Shown: positions 18,009 through 27,247 of the stretch, one piece after another
Layout: each line of letters begins with the position of its first letter
How positions within the stretch are numbered: position 1 is the first letter of the stretch
Source: Vreelandella neptunia
GTDB lineage: Bacteria; Pseudomonadota; Gammaproteobacteria; Pseudomonadales; Halomonadaceae
Reading direction: 5' to 3'
DNA length: 64,000 nt
NCBI RefSeq assembly: GCF_034479615.1
Contig: NZ_CP140255.1
Coordinates: forward strand, 3,782,001-3,846,000
Program-made: the position numbers and the translations under genes
Notes under the pieces: generated by a model
Told to the model about the DNA's origin: nothing
The model's database searches: none
The model's input: the letters and a program-made list of their open reading frames with translations, nothing else

Positions 18009-19064
18009 ATGCGAACTGTCGTATGTGCCGAACCGGGTTACATGGCTCTTGAACATCGCGATCCCCCCCGCTGCGGCAAAGGGGAAGCGCTGCTGAGAAT
18101 TCGTCGTATCGGTGTGTGCGGCACCGATATACACGCCTACGGCGGCAATCAGCCCTACTTCAGCTATCCACGCGTACTGGGTCATGAACTGGCCGGTGAA
18201 ATCATCGAGGTGGGTAGCGAGGGTGACCCCAAGCTGATTGGGCAGCGCGCCTATGTGATTCCCTATCTGCACTGCGGTCAGTGCCGCGCCTGTCGCAAAG
18301 GACACAGCAATTGCTGCCAGCGGATACAAGTCATCGGAGTTCACCGGGATGGCGGCATGTGTGACACCCTGGCGGTTCCCCTCAACCATCTGGTGGTTTC
18401 CGAAACCCTAGAACTTGATCAACTGGCGCTGGTCGAGTGCATGGCTATCGGTGCCCATGCGGTGCGCCGTAGTGGGCTAGTCCAGGACGAACTGGCGATA
18501 GTGACGGGCGCTGGGCCCATCGGCATGGGAGTAGCCCAGTTTGCGCGTGAGTGCGGTGCGCGGGTGGTAGTGATTGACACCAACGCCGAGCGCTTGGCCT
18601 TCTGCCGCGATAAGCTCGGCATTGAAATGACCCTGAACCCCAGCGAAGACGACATCAATGCCGCTCTCAAGGCATTGAGCGATGATGAGTTCGCCGATGT
18701 GGCGTTCGATGCCACCGGCAGTCCCGCCGCCATGCAGGCCGGATTCGATCTATTGGGGCAAGCTGGGCGTTATGTACTGGTGAGCATCGTCAAGGCTGAT
18801 ATCAGCTTCCACGACCCTGACTTCCACCGCAAGGAGCTGACCCTAATAGCCAGCCGCAACGCTACGCGTGCCGATTTCGATCACGTGACCCACTTGATGG
18901 AAAGTGGTCGTCTGAAGGTCGATGCCATGATCACTCACCGAGCCGAACTGGCCGATGTGCCCGAGCAGATGCCCGCCTGGTGCACGCCAGCCACCGGCGT
19001 AGTTAAAGCGATGATCGAAATCAGTGACACGCCTCGACTATTCATACAGAGATCTTCCTCATGA
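18009..19064 (+). CDS. Zinc-dependent sugar-acid/polyol dehydrogenase
   Basis: Medium-chain dehydrogenase of 351 residues. The catalytic zinc site is GVCGTDIHAYGG (about 36-47) with LGHELAGEI (about 60-68). The structural zinc loop CGQCRACRKGHSNCC has the four-cysteine pattern. The Rossmann motif is VTGAGPIGMGVAQFA. It resembles L-galactonate 5-dehydrogenase and related sugar dehydrogenases, but the substrate cannot be read from sequence. It sits 14 bases after the FAH gene and overlaps the UxaA-family gene by 4 bases. A hexonate or deoxyhexonate oxidised here could be passed to that dehydratase (inference). Confidence 0.8.
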   Translation: MRTVVCAEPGYMALEHRDPPRCGKGEALLRIRRIGVCGTDIHAYGGNQPYFSYPRVLGHELAGEIIEVGSEGDPKLIGQRAYVIPYLHCGQCRACRKGHSNCCQRIQVIGVHRDGGMCDTLAVPLNHLVVSETLELDQLALVECMAIGAHAVRRSGLVQDELAIVTGAGPIGMGVAQFARECGARVVVIDTNAERLAFCRDKLGIEMTLNPSEDDINAALKALSDDEFADVAFDATGSPAAMQAGFDLLGQAGRYVLVSIVKADISFHDPDFHRKELTLIASRNATRADFDHVTHLMESGRLKVDAMITHRAELADVPEQMPAWCTPATGVVKAMIEISDTPRLFIQRSSS

Positions 19065-20698
19065 GCCAAACCATCGTCAGTGACAGCGGCCAGCAAGACT
19101 CCCTGCGTGTACATGCCGCCGACAATGTACGTGTCGCCTTGAAGGATCTTCCTGCCGGCACCATCGTCGCCGACAACGACCAGCGCATCGCCCTCACCGA
19201 GGCGGTTCGTCACAAGCACAAGTTCACCCTCGCGGCCCTTGAGCACGGGGACAGCGTGATCATGTATGGGGTGACTGTGGGGCGTGCTACCCGCCCCATC
19301 GCCCAAGGTGCGGCCATTACCACCGAAAACGTAGAACACAGTACCGCCAGCTCAACGCCTCAGGCGAAACGCGGCAGTTGGCAGGCGCCGGATGTAGCGC
19401 ATTTTCAGGGAGCCACCTTCGATGGTTACCACCGCCCGAACGGCCAGGTCGGCACCGCCAACGTATGGCTGGTGGTACCGCTGGTGTTCTGTGAAAACCG
19501 CAATATCGAGGTGCTGCGCCAGTGCGTCGCTGACGCCCTTGGCGAAGACCCCTACCGCGACTATAAGCAGCTGGCCCGCAAGCTTCTGCATGGCGATGCA
19601 GCTGCGCCATCACCGCCACCCCGTGAACGACTGTTTCCGAATGTCGATGGGGTTCGATTTCTGACTCATACCCTGGGCTGCGGTGGCACAGATGGCGACG
19701 CCCAAGCGCTCTGCCAATTGCTCGCTGGGTATATCTGCCACCCCAACGTGGCCGGTGCCACGGTCTTGAGCCTTGGCTGCCAGAAGGCGCAGATCGACAT
19801 GATCAAGGCGGCCATCGAGACGCGCGATCCCGAAGGGCTGAAGCCAGTGCACTATCTCGAACAGCAGGCCAGTCAAAGTGAGCAAGCACTGATTCGCGAG
19901 TCACTAACCACTATCTTCGATGGGCTAGCCACTGCCAACCAAGTCCAGCGTGCCCCGGCGCCATTGTCGAAGCTCAGCATCGGGGTGGAATGCGGTGGTT
20001 CGGACGGTTTTTCAGGGCTTTCCGCCAATCCGCTGGTAGGTGCGGTGATAGATCGCTTAGTGGCGCTGGGCGGCAGCGGCATCTTAAGCGAGTTCCCGGA
20101 GCTATGTGGCGTGGAACACGAGCTTGTCGCCCGTTGCAGTGACGATGCAGTCGCCCAACGCTTCAGCGAGCTGATGGAAGCCTATCAGCGTCACGCGGCG
20201 CTGGTTGGCGCCGACTTCTCTATGAACCCGTCACCTGGCAATATCCGTGACGGCCTAATCACTGATGCTATGAAGTCCGCCGGTGCCGCTAAGAAAGGCG
20301 GTGACAGCCCGGTGGTCGACGTACTCGACTATACCGAACCACAAACACGCGCAGGGCTGAGTCTTCTGTGCACACCCGGCAACGACGTGGAATCAACCAC
20401 TGCACTTGCCGGCTCCGGTGCCAATCTGATCATGTTCACTACAGGACTTGGCACACCGACTGGGAACCCAGTCACGCCGGTACTTAAAATCGCCAGCAAC
20501 AGTGCGCTTGCCACGCGCATGAGCGACGTCATTGACTTCGATGCGGGCCCGATCATTCGTGGCGAGGTAGAGATCGGCGAGCTGGCCGACCGCTTGCTAG
20601 AAATGTGTATCGAAACAGCGTCAGGGCGCTATAGGCCGCGTGCGGTGGAACTTGCTCAGTACGATTTCATTCCCTGGAAACGCGGGGTGTCGCTATAG
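19061..20698 (+). CDS. UxaA-family altronate/galactarate-type dehydratase
   Basis: A 545-residue fused UxaA-type enzyme. An N-terminal SAF domain (about 12-95, DNVRVALKDLPAGTIV) is joined to the catalytic UxaA C-terminal domain, with HTLGCGGT (about 202-209), LSLGCQKAQID, and GVECGGSDGFSGLSANP. These hold the conserved Cys residues linked to Fe2+ in altronate dehydratases. The ending NIRDGLITDAMKSAGAAKKGG is typical. Reaction expected: dehydration of an aldonate or aldarate to a 2-keto-3-deoxy acid. No uxaB or uxaC lies nearby, so D-altronate from galacturonate is not the obvious source. Translation is coupled to the zinc dehydrogenase by an ATGA overlap. Confidence 0.82.
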   Translation: MSQTIVSDSGQQDSLRVHAADNVRVALKDLPAGTIVADNDQRIALTEAVRHKHKFTLAALEHGDSVIMYGVTVGRATRPIAQGAAITTENVEHSTASSTPQAKRGSWQAPDVAHFQGATFDGYHRPNGQVGTANVWLVVPLVFCENRNIEVLRQCVADALGEDPYRDYKQLARKLLHGDAAAPSPPPRERLFPNVDGVRFLTHTLGCGGTDGDAQALCQLLAGYICHPNVAGATVLSLGCQKAQIDMIKAAIETRDPEGLKPVHYLEQQASQSEQALIRESLTTIFDGLATANQVQRAPAPLSKLSIGVECGGSDGFSGLSANPLVGAVIDRLVALGGSGILSEFPELCGVEHELVARCSDDAVAQRFSELMEAYQRHAALVGADFSMNPSPGNIRDGLITDAMKSAGAAKKGGDSPVVDVLDYTEPQTRAGLSLLCTPGNDVESTTALAGSGANLIMFTTGLGTPTGNPVTPVLKIASNSALATRMSDVIDFDAGPIIRGEVEIGELADRLLEMCIETASGRYRPRAVELAQYDFIPWKRGVSL

Positions 20699-20721
20699 CA
20701 TTACCCAAGACGTTCCAATCA

Positions 20722-20792
20722 CAATGCTTTGAAAAGCCCTGCTCTGAAAAGCCACACACCGAAACGCTTCGCACCGAAAAACCATGCTTCCA
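20722..20792. repeat. Degenerate tandem units after the UxaA gene
   Basis: About four imperfect units of 15 or so bases built on a GAAAAGCC / CACCGAAA core (for example TGCTTTGAAAAGCCC, then TGCTCTGAAAAGCCA). They lie between the UxaA stop and the terminator. No coding potential or known element is recognised. Confidence 0.45.
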
Positions 20793-20799
20793 AAATAGC

Positions 20800-20828
20800 G
20801 GCCCGCTTTTAAGCGGGCCAGGTTTTTA
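20800..20828 (+). terminator. Terminator between convergent uxaA-type and gntR genes
   Basis: Nine-base stem GGCCCGCTT / AAGCGGGCC (20800-20808 with 20811-20819), then AGGTTTTTATT. The T-run is on the plus strand, so it mainly ends the SDR-FAH-ADH-UxaA operon. The minus-strand side has only a weak T-run. Confidence 0.8.
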
Positions 20829-20858
20829 TTGCATGCAAAGCTCGTGTGGCAGGCCGTA

Positions 20859-21584
20859 TCAATCAGGCTTGGGTGCCAGGCGCTTTTTAAGCTGCATGTA
20901 AGTGCCGTAGTGGCGTTCTAAATGACGGCGCATCGCCGCCTCGGCGGCGTCTGGATCACGCGACTCAATGGCCTCGATAATCTCAGTATGCGCGGCGGTG
21001 GCGGCTTTATCTTCATCCTTCTGTTGCAGCACCTGGGCACGTCGGTCATCCAACCATTCCGATAGCGCCACGTGGATGGCATCGAAAATGGGGTTGCGAC
21101 CAATGCTCGCCAACACGCCATGAAAGTCGTTATCGGAACGCTTGAAGCGTGCTTCATCGCCGATGGCATCGCGATTGTCTGCCAAGGCGTCCCGTAACCT
21201 GGCCAAATCCTCTTCGCTGGCATGGCTAGCGGCGTAGCGAGCCAACGAAATCTCGAACATGGCTCGCGCTTCTTGAAAGTACTGCTGGCCATCAGGCTTA
21301 GCAAGCAGCTGCCGGGTTACCCCGGAAAGTCTGGCCATCACCGCCTCGGCGGTAGGGCGAATAACCCTGGCACGGGTACCACTGTTTATCGCGATAAGCC
21401 CTAGCTGTTGCAGGTGGAACAGTGCTTCACGCACCGCGGGTCTGCCAACACCAAACTGCTCCATCAACTCCCTCTCTGAAGGCAGTTGATCATTTTCACT
21501 CAGCCGCCCCTCGAGAATCTCCGCCTCAAGCTGTTCAGCGACCTGTTCGGACAGCGTTTTGCGCTCGATCCGGTATCTGCTCAT
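20859..21584 (-). CDS. FadR-type GntR regulator
   Basis: A 241-residue GntR/FCD regulator: winged helix at about 10-75 (NDQLPSERELMEQFGVGRPAVREALFHLQQLGLI) and a helical effector domain. The FCD part has SDNDFHGVLASIGRN and AAMRRHLERHYGTYMQL, with the spaced Asp and His residues that usually bind a metal. It is the last gene of the threonate-type operon and lies between that operon and the fuconate operon. Both carry TKGTATGACA-type sites (16125, 25962, 29126), so it is the best candidate to regulate all three promoters. The ribosome site is weak (GGGTGA). Confidence 0.83.
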   Translation of the reverse strand: MSRYRIERKTLSEQVAEQLEAEILEGRLSENDQLPSERELMEQFGVGRPAVREALFHLQQLGLIAINSGTRARVIRPTAEAVMARLSGVTRQLLAKPDGQQYFQEARAMFEISLARYAASHASEEDLARLRDALADNRDAIGDEARFKRSDNDFHGVLASIGRNPIFDAIHVALSEWLDDRRAQVLQQKDEDKAATAAHTEIIEAIESRDPDAAEAAMRRHLERHYGTYMQLKKRLAPKPD

Positions 21585-21648
21585 AGGCAGTCACCCCTGG
21601 TTAACCTGGAATTTCCCGCCATTTTACTGCATTTCAGGTCATTATCCT

Positions 21649-22725
21649 TCAATCCAGTCGAGAGAGCGGCGCTATGTGGTACTGATCGGCAATTTCGGCA
21701 TAGGCTCTTTGATTGGCAGAATCGAGCGGAATGCCTTCGGCATCACGCTGGGCCTGGCATCGCCATTCACGATCCCCAGGTGCCATTACCAGGGCATTGG
21801 GTGCAGCGGGCTGCGCGCGCAGGTCGGCTAGATACTCGGCCATTGCGCGCGTAAAAGTGCCTGCATCCGCAAACGCATCCGGTTTCATGACCAGGAAGAA
21901 GTGCCCTACCCCGCGTGGCGTCGTCATGTCAGGCCCACCCATGGGCAGCAGCTTGAAGCCATGCTGCATGCCCGACAGCATCGAACTCAAAACTTCAACC
22001 ATGCCCCCCAACCCCGCGCCCTTGAAGCCGAAACCGCTACCACCCAGCGGTAACAGTGCGGCCACGTCACCGGGAGTGCGGCTTACCTTCCCGGCAGCAT
22101 CCGCCGCGACCTGATCAGGCAGTTCACGCCCAATCGCACCATACTGCTGCACGCGATTCCAGGGCACCGAGCTTGTCGCCATGTCAAGCAGGTATGGCGC
22201 CTCACCCTCTACAGGTGCCGCAAAGGCGATGGGATTAGTACCGTGAAAGGGCTTGGCGCCCTCATGCAACAGCACAAAAGGATCCGAATTACAGAACGCC
22301 ATACCCAGATAACCTCGCTCAGCCGCCGCCAATGCATAGCAACCTGCCGCGCCGAAGTGCGAAGAGTTGCCCACCGCCACAGCGCCCATCCCCACCTTCT
22401 CTGCCATCGCCATGGCGTGTTCCATGGCGGTGTAACCCGCTAAGTGGCCAAGCCCGTTGTCAGCATCCAGAAAACCGGTCGCCGCCAGGCGCTGGTGGAA
22501 CTGCATGTCGGGCGCGCCGTTGATCCGCCCGCCCTTGAGCGCCTGCAGATAGTGTGGCAGCAGTCGCAGGCCATGGCTGTCGGTTCCCATACGTGAGGCG
22601 GTAATCAACGCGCGAGTGACCGCGTTTGCTGATGCCTGATCGGCACCTGCCGCCTTCAGAACGGCTTGCATGAAGCGGGCAAGGTCTTCGCGAGCGACGC
22701 GAAAATTTGACGATGTATATTTCAT
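21649..22725 (-). CDS. Ldh2/MdhC-family NAD(P)-dependent 2-oxo-acid reductase
   Basis: A 358-residue member of the malate/L-lactate/2,3-diketogulonate reductase family, which has its own non-Rossmann NAD fold. Recognisable blocks are SRMGTDSHGLRLLPHY (about 49-64, with the conserved Asp-Ser-His), VGNSSHFGAAGCYAL, PFHGTNPIAFAAP and LGGSGFGFKGAGLGGMVEVL. In this operon it may interconvert a hydroxy acid and a keto acid linked to four-carbon sugar acids or lactate. The substrate is not determined. The ribosome site AGGAG lies 12 bases from the ATG. It follows dctM and precedes the GntR gene. Confidence 0.82.
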   Translation of the reverse strand: MKYTSSNFRVAREDLARFMQAVLKAAGADQASANAVTRALITASRMGTDSHGLRLLPHYLQALKGGRINGAPDMQFHQRLAATGFLDADNGLGHLAGYTAMEHAMAMAEKVGMGAVAVGNSSHFGAAGCYALAAAERGYLGMAFCNSDPFVLLHEGAKPFHGTNPIAFAAPVEGEAPYLLDMATSSVPWNRVQQYGAIGRELPDQVAADAAGKVSRTPGDVAALLPLGGSGFGFKGAGLGGMVEVLSSMLSGMQHGFKLLPMGGPDMTTPRGVGHFFLVMKPDAFADAGTFTRAMAEYLADLRAQPAAPNALVMAPGDREWRCQAQRDAEGIPLDSANQRAYAEIADQYHIAPLSRLD

Positions 22726-22787
22726 TAATCAATAGCTCCTGGTGCCAGTCGGGCTATTAGTTGACCTTTGGCCAGCCCCGGTAATGC

Positions 22788-24167
22788 TTAACGATAAATC
22801 AGTGTCGGCAGCCATAGCGAGATGGCTGGAATGAAGGTAACCAATAGTAAAGCGATGACCAGCGGCACTAGGAACGGCAGCGTGCCACGCATGCACTTCT
22901 CAAAGGAAATTCCGGACACTCGCGACAGTACATACAGCACCATGCCAACCGGCGGCGTTAACAAGCCGATCATCAGGTTTAGCACCATGATCACGCCGAA
23001 GTGCACCGGATCGACACCCGCAGTCACGGCCACCGGCAACAATACCGGCACCAGGATGGTGATCGCCGCGATGGTTTCCATAAAGCAGCCCACCAGGATC
23101 AGCACCAGGTTGATGATGATCAGCGTGGCAATGGGGTTATCGGCGAATGGTCCGAGCAGGGTTACTACGTGTTGCGTGACTTGGTTACTGGTCAGTATCC
23201 AGGCAAATATCGAGGCGCCAGCAACGATCAGTAGGATGACCGCGGTGGTTTCAATGGTTTCCATGCTGACCTTAAGCAAACGTCGCCAAGTCAGGCTACG
23301 ATAAACTACTCCCCCCAGCACCAAGGCGTAAACCACCGCAGCAATCGCCGCTTCGGTAGGCGTGAAGGCCCCCGACATTATGCCGCCGACGATGATGACC
23401 GGTGTTAAGAGTGACAGGAAGGCACGTTTGAACGTATGACCAAGCACCGGAAACGAGAACACCGCATCGCGGGTATAGCCGCGCCGCCGTGAAATGATCG
23501 TGATCATGGCCATTAACACCAGCCCCATCAACAGGCCCGGCACCAGGCCGGCGACGAACAGTTGGCCGACAGACACCGAGGCCATTACGCCGTAGATGAC
23601 CATCGGCAGGCTCGGCGGAATAATCGGGCCGATGGTCGAAGATGCCGCGGTGATACCCACCGAGAATTCCTCGTCGTAACCGGCATCTTTCATGGCCTTG
23701 ATTTCAATGGTGCCTAGCCCCCCAGCATCGGCGACTGCGGCTCCTGACATGCCGGAAAACACAATACTGGCGCCTACATTAACGTGCCCCAGACCGCCAC
23801 GCATCCAGCCCATCAACGCCTTGGCAAAATCAAATATCCGCACGGTAATGCCGCCGTTGTTCATCAGGTTACCGGCGAGTATAAAGAACGGAATCGCCAA
23901 CAGGGGAAAGCTGTCGACACCGTTGATCATGCGATGCATCACAACAACATCGGGTACTCTGCCGGTCAGCAGTACATACAGCAGGCACGAGCCAGCAAGA
24001 CTAATGGCGATCGGCACTCCCATCACCAGCAGGGTAAAGAGTGCTGCAAACAGGAACAGTAGATAGTGCTGGGTGACGGCCAATGCGATACAGCCGAGTA
24101 TCGCGACAGCCGCGACCAATGGCGGCACTATCGCACCGCCGCGCCTCACAGCCAGAATGTTAGGCAT
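22788..24167 (-). CDS. dctM: TRAP transporter large membrane subunit (DctM)
   Basis: A 459-residue translocation subunit with about 13 hydrophobic segments. It has a longer N-terminus than usual, with two helices before LFTLLVMGVPIAISL. Typical blocks are FPLLAIPFFILAGNLMNNGGI (about 91-111), GMSGAAVADAGGLGTIEIKAM, SSTIGPIIPPSLPMVIYG and, near the end, GLLTPPVGMVLYVLSRVSGI. Its partners are the dctQ and dctP genes just upstream. GGAG lies nine bases before the ATG. The operon context with PdxA2 and a DUF1537 kinase suggests import of D-threonate, D-erythronate or a similar four-carbon acid. Confidence 0.92.
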   Translation of the reverse strand: MPNILAVRRGGAIVPPLVAAVAILGCIALAVTQHYLLFLFAALFTLLVMGVPIAISLAGSCLLYVLLTGRVPDVVVMHRMINGVDSFPLLAIPFFILAGNLMNNGGITVRIFDFAKALMGWMRGGLGHVNVGASIVFSGMSGAAVADAGGLGTIEIKAMKDAGYDEEFSVGITAASSTIGPIIPPSLPMVIYGVMASVSVGQLFVAGLVPGLLMGLVLMAMITIISRRRGYTRDAVFSFPVLGHTFKRAFLSLLTPVIIVGGIMSGAFTPTEAAIAAVVYALVLGGVVYRSLTWRRLLKVSMETIETTAVILLIVAGASIFAWILTSNQVTQHVVTLLGPFADNPIATLIIINLVLILVGCFMETIAAITILVPVLLPVAVTAGVDPVHFGVIMVLNLMIGLLTPPVGMVLYVLSRVSGISFEKCMRGTLPFLVPLVIALLLVTFIPAISLWLPTLIYR

Positions 24168-24203
24168 TGGGGTGATCTCCGAGAGTAGCGTGTTGCCGTG
24201 TTG

Positions 24204-24737
24204 TTATTGGGTATTGAGCAGTTCACTGGTGCCCGAGCGCCAGTGACGAATAGCCACCTGCACCCCTCTCACCAGCATTACGATAAAGCCCACCATCACC
24301 AGGTAGTAAAGCCAGCTTTTAGGGATATCCACCGAGGTCATCATGGCACTGGTACGGTCAGCCAGTTTGAAGGTGATCCAGGCCATGCTGGCGAAGAAGG
24401 CAATATTGATCAGGTCTACCAGCGTCGACATCAAGCGTCCCAGCCACCCAGGCATGTAGCGATAGAAAAATTCCACTGCGATATGCGACCCTTTTCGCAC
24501 GGCCATGGTGCTGCCCATAAAGCCCACCATGACCAATAGATAGCGCGCCATCTCCTCCGTCCAGGCGATGGAATTACCCAGCACATAGCGGCTGAAAAAC
24601 TGCATAAAGACATCCAGTGCCAGCAGCCAGAAGATCCCAAGCGTCAGGAAATCTTCCAGGGCATAGTCATGAATGTTAAAAGAATCATCGTCGAGACCTG
24701 CAAGGCTGGTCTCGTCAGTGGGGTCGGTTTGGCTCAT
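24204..24737 (-). CDS. dctQ: TRAP transporter small membrane subunit (DctQ)
   Basis: A 177-residue DctQ protein with four predicted helices and the family block RYVLGNSIAWTEEMARYLLVM, then RKGSHIAVEFFYRYMP. The ATG at 24737 is chosen over one 27 bases upstream, because GGGAG lies eight bases before it and the shorter protein starts MSQTDPTDETS. It lies 36 bases upstream of dctM and follows dctP after an attenuator-like hairpin. Functional partner of the genes on either side. Confidence 0.87.
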   Translation of the reverse strand: MSQTDPTDETSLAGLDDDSFNIHDYALEDFLTLGIFWLLALDVFMQFFSRYVLGNSIAWTEEMARYLLVMVGFMGSTMAVRKGSHIAVEFFYRYMPGWLGRLMSTLVDLINIAFFASMAWITFKLADRTSAMMTSVDIPKSWLYYLVMVGFIVMLVRGVQVAIRHWRSGTSELLNTQ

Positions 24738-24815
24738 GGAAGGCTCCCGCTTCGCCCCACCCAAGGCCTGGGTGAGGCGAGTCTTGGTCTACGAAAAAAA
24801 CGATCCCGGAAACGT

Positions 24816-24837
24816 AAAAAGCCTGGAAAACTCAGGC
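24816..24837 (-). terminator. Attenuating terminator between dctP and dctQ
   Basis: Read on the minus strand: stem GCCTG / CAGGC with a 7-base loop, followed by TTTTT (24816-24820). It lies just after the dctP stop, so part of the transcripts should end here. That would give more binding protein than membrane subunits. Confidence 0.65.
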
Positions 24838-24846
24838 CTCACGGTA

Positions 24847-25848
24847 TTACAGGCCGATAGCCTGCAGGCGATCATAGGTTTCCTGATCCCAAGTAGCCGC
24901 TTCACCGTTATGGGCAGGAATCGTGGCTTCGCGGAAGGGTTCTATATCGACTTCGTTGACGGTCACACCCTGCTCTTCGAACCAAGCCACCAGCTCTTCC
25001 TCGGACGCCAGGATATCTTGAGTGATGCGTTCACCGGCTTCGGTGTAGACCTCACGGAAAATCTCGCGATCCTCTTCGGAGAGACGATTCCACAGCGGGC
25101 CACCGGCGATAGTGATTAGCGAATCAGTGATATGCCCGGTCAGATTGATATAGTCCTGCACTTCATGGAACGCCTTGGCGCGAATGGTCGGCAGTGGGTT
25201 TTCCTGAGCATCCACCACACCTTGCTGCAGCGCCAGATAAACCTCAGAGAAAGCAATCGGAGTGGGGTTGGCGCCCACCGCTTCGGGGAACATCATGTAC
25301 ATAGGCGCATTGGGCGTACGAATTTTCAGGTCTTTCATGTCCTCCGGCGTATTGATCGGTTTATTGGAGGTTACATGGCGGCGCCCGTAGTAGTTCATAG
25401 CCAGCGGTACGTTACCGGTTTCATCCTGGTAGCCCTGGGCAATTTCCTTGAACAGGTCGCTATCGGCATAGGCCTGCCAGTGATCAAAATCGCGGAACAT
25501 ATAGGGCGCGCCAGCGATACCCACCGGGCCATAGAAACGTCCGGCAAATTGGTTGCCGGTGTAGATCAGATCAACCGTGCCAAGCTGTAAACCTTCGTTG
25601 ATGTCCGCCTCCTTACCCAGCGACGACGCCGCGTGGACACCGATCGAATAACGGCCATCAGTACGCTCCTCGATTTCATCTGCCGCCCACAGTGCCCACT
25701 CGTGGTAAGGCTCGGATGTCTCATAGACGTGAGCAAAGGTGAGTTCTTCTTGCGCATGCACAGCACCGGTCACTGAGAGACCACCGGCGATAAGCGTAGC
25801 GGTCAGCAGGCGGGCCATGTTAAGCGAGTGTTGGCGTTTGTGGCTCAT
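24847..25848 (-). CDS. dctP: TRAP transporter substrate-binding protein (DctP)
   Basis: Periplasmic receptor of 333 residues. The signal peptide covers about residues 1-32 (MARLLTATLIAGGLSVTGAVHAQ). The DctP fold shows EDMKDLKIRTPNAPMYMMF with the carboxylate-binding Arg, ALQQGVVDAQENPLPTI, and a C-terminal EEELVAWFEEQGV. GAGGAG precedes the ATG. It has its own upstream region with an operator at 25962, so it can be transcribed apart from the kinase operon as well as with it. It is the first gene of dctP-dctQ-dctM-ldh-gntR. Ligand is probably a four-carbon sugar acid (inference from context). Confidence 0.9.
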   Translation of the reverse strand: MSHKRQHSLNMARLLTATLIAGGLSVTGAVHAQEELTFAHVYETSEPYHEWALWAADEIEERTDGRYSIGVHAASSLGKEADINEGLQLGTVDLIYTGNQFAGRFYGPVGIAGAPYMFRDFDHWQAYADSDLFKEIAQGYQDETGNVPLAMNYYGRRHVTSNKPINTPEDMKDLKIRTPNAPMYMMFPEAVGANPTPIAFSEVYLALQQGVVDAQENPLPTIRAKAFHEVQDYINLTGHITDSLITIAGGPLWNRLSEEDREIFREVYTEAGERITQDILASEEELVAWFEEQGVTVNEVDIEPFREATIPAHNGEAATWDQETYDRLQAIGL

Positions 25849-25961
25849 CGTGTACTCCTCACAACCATTGGATTTGTTTTTGGGTAGTGTGATTTGCTGC
25901 TATTTATTGTGGTGTATTGGTTATTTTTTAAGCGGCGGCAGCCAGCGTAACCGATTGTAGT

Positions 25962-25981
25962 GCTGTATACGTGTCATACCA
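25962..25981. promoter_or_regulatory. Operator upstream of the dctPQM promoter
   Basis: Read on the minus strand the site is TGGTATGACACGTATACAGC. It matches TTGTATGACAGGTATGCCAG at 29126-29145 at about 14 of the first 17 positions, and also the element at 16125-16144. It lies about 115 bases upstream of the dctP start, within the 208-base gap after the kinase gene. Confidence 0.6.
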
Positions 25982-26056
25982 CCAGTTTCAAACTTAGTTG
26001 GCTACCCGCAATCGCGCAACTATCCAGGTAACGATTTTCGTAGTGCCGATGATGAT

Positions 26057-27247
26057 TCAAGCCGTCGCGACCTGATGGTGTAAGCGCACCAGCAACTGAG
26101 GATCGCCAAAGCCACCCGCTTTAGTCATCACTTGCTTTCGCCTATCGCCATCCATACTCCCTAGTGCCACCCCAGGTGACCACTCCGTCTCGACAGAGAT
26201 ATAGCTCACCCCCAATTGGGTCAACACGGCCATGGCGATATCCCCGCCGGTTAAAAATAGCAAACACGCATCATCTTCCCGCCAGGCAGATGTAATGTCG
26301 GCCACATTGGCCGCTATCGACTCGGCGACTTGGCTTGCCGTGCGTTCCTCACCCTCTCCAGGCACGACCGCACAAGCATTTAAAACGGGGCTGCTGTTAC
26401 TGGGTTGGCAGGAAGTAGCAAAGGGATTGGTACACGCTTTAATCACGGCCAAACCGGGCACATGTCGGCGCAACTGTTGAAGCTGTTCGGCAGCACGTGG
26501 GCTTCTGGAACCGATGGCATAAAGCACTGCATTTACGTTACTCAACCTTCGAAACGGTGCATCGGGGCGCCCGAAAAATTGCTGGGCGATAGCCGTTGCC
26601 AGCCCCGCAGCCCCCGCCATCGCTCGGCGGCCACCAGCACTCAGCACGAGCTGATAGAGCACAGAAAGCTCCTCGTCACTTTCTGCATCGGCGATGCAGT
26701 CGCCATTAGGGAGTTGAACGTCACGCTCAGGTTGATAGCGCTGCAGCGGCAAACCACTGACGGCAAATGCCTGATCAATGGGGCCGACCAGGGGTGTTGA
26801 GAGAGCATCCTGTTGGTAGGTGGTATCGGCCAGTGGAATGCCGTCCACCCACACTTCGGCATGACGCACCGTTCGCCCCTGGGCCGGTACCGCGGGAGCC
26901 AGCAGCAGGGGCAAACCAAGCGCTTCCCGCAGTGCCGTGCACTCGGCGACGACCTGGCCACGCAAGGTTGAATCGACTTTCTTGAACCACTGCTGCGGCG
27001 CTACTCGCTTGAGTAAACGCACTGCTTCACTCACCCGAAGCGCTGCCTCATCGGATGGCAGATGGCGGGATTGAGTATTCACGGCAATGATCTCTGGCCA
27101 CTGGCCTTGCCACGCCTCTAGCGTTGTCGCTAATGCCCCAAGGCTGATCACCACGCGGGCATCTGCGCCCCGCGCTGCGAACGGTGCGGCAGTGTCCAGC
27201 GCGCCTGATAGGTCGTCGGCAATAATCGCCAACCGGCAGCGACTCAT
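26057..27247 (-). CDS. DUF1537-family four-carbon acid sugar kinase
   Basis: ATP-dependent kinase that phosphorylates D-threonate, D-erythronate or a similar acid at the terminal hydroxyl. The 396 residues show the N-terminal sugar-binding domain with [14 protein letters not shown] (about 7-20), [12 protein letters not shown] (about 87-98) and [12 protein letters not shown]. The C-terminal nucleotide domain has [29 protein letters not shown] and a GVALGSMDG...TKAGGFGDP ending. These are the marks of the family described as DtnK/OtnK/LtnK. It overlaps pdxA2 by 4 bases. A kinase next to PdxA2 points to D-threonate conversion to DHAP; exact specificity is not visible. Confidence 0.85.
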   Translation of the reverse strand: MSRCRLAIIADDLSGALDTAAPFAARGADARVVISLGALATTLEAWQGQWPEIIAVNTQSRHLPSDEAALRVSEAVRLLKRVAPQQWFKKVDSTLRGQVVAECTALREALGLPLLLAPAVPAQGRTVRHAEVWVDGIPLADTTYQQDALSTPLVGPIDQAFAVSGLPLQRYQPERDVQLPNGDCIADAESDEELSVLYQLVLSAGGRRAMAGAAGLATAIAQQFFGRPDAPFRRLSNVNAVLYAIGSRSPRAAEQLQQLRRHVPGLAVIKACTNPFATSCQPSNSSPVLNACAVVPGEGEERTASQVAESIAANVADITSAWREDDACLLFLTGGDIAMAVLTQLGVSYISVETEWSPGVALGSMDGDRRKQVMTKAGGFGDPQLLVRLHHQVATA

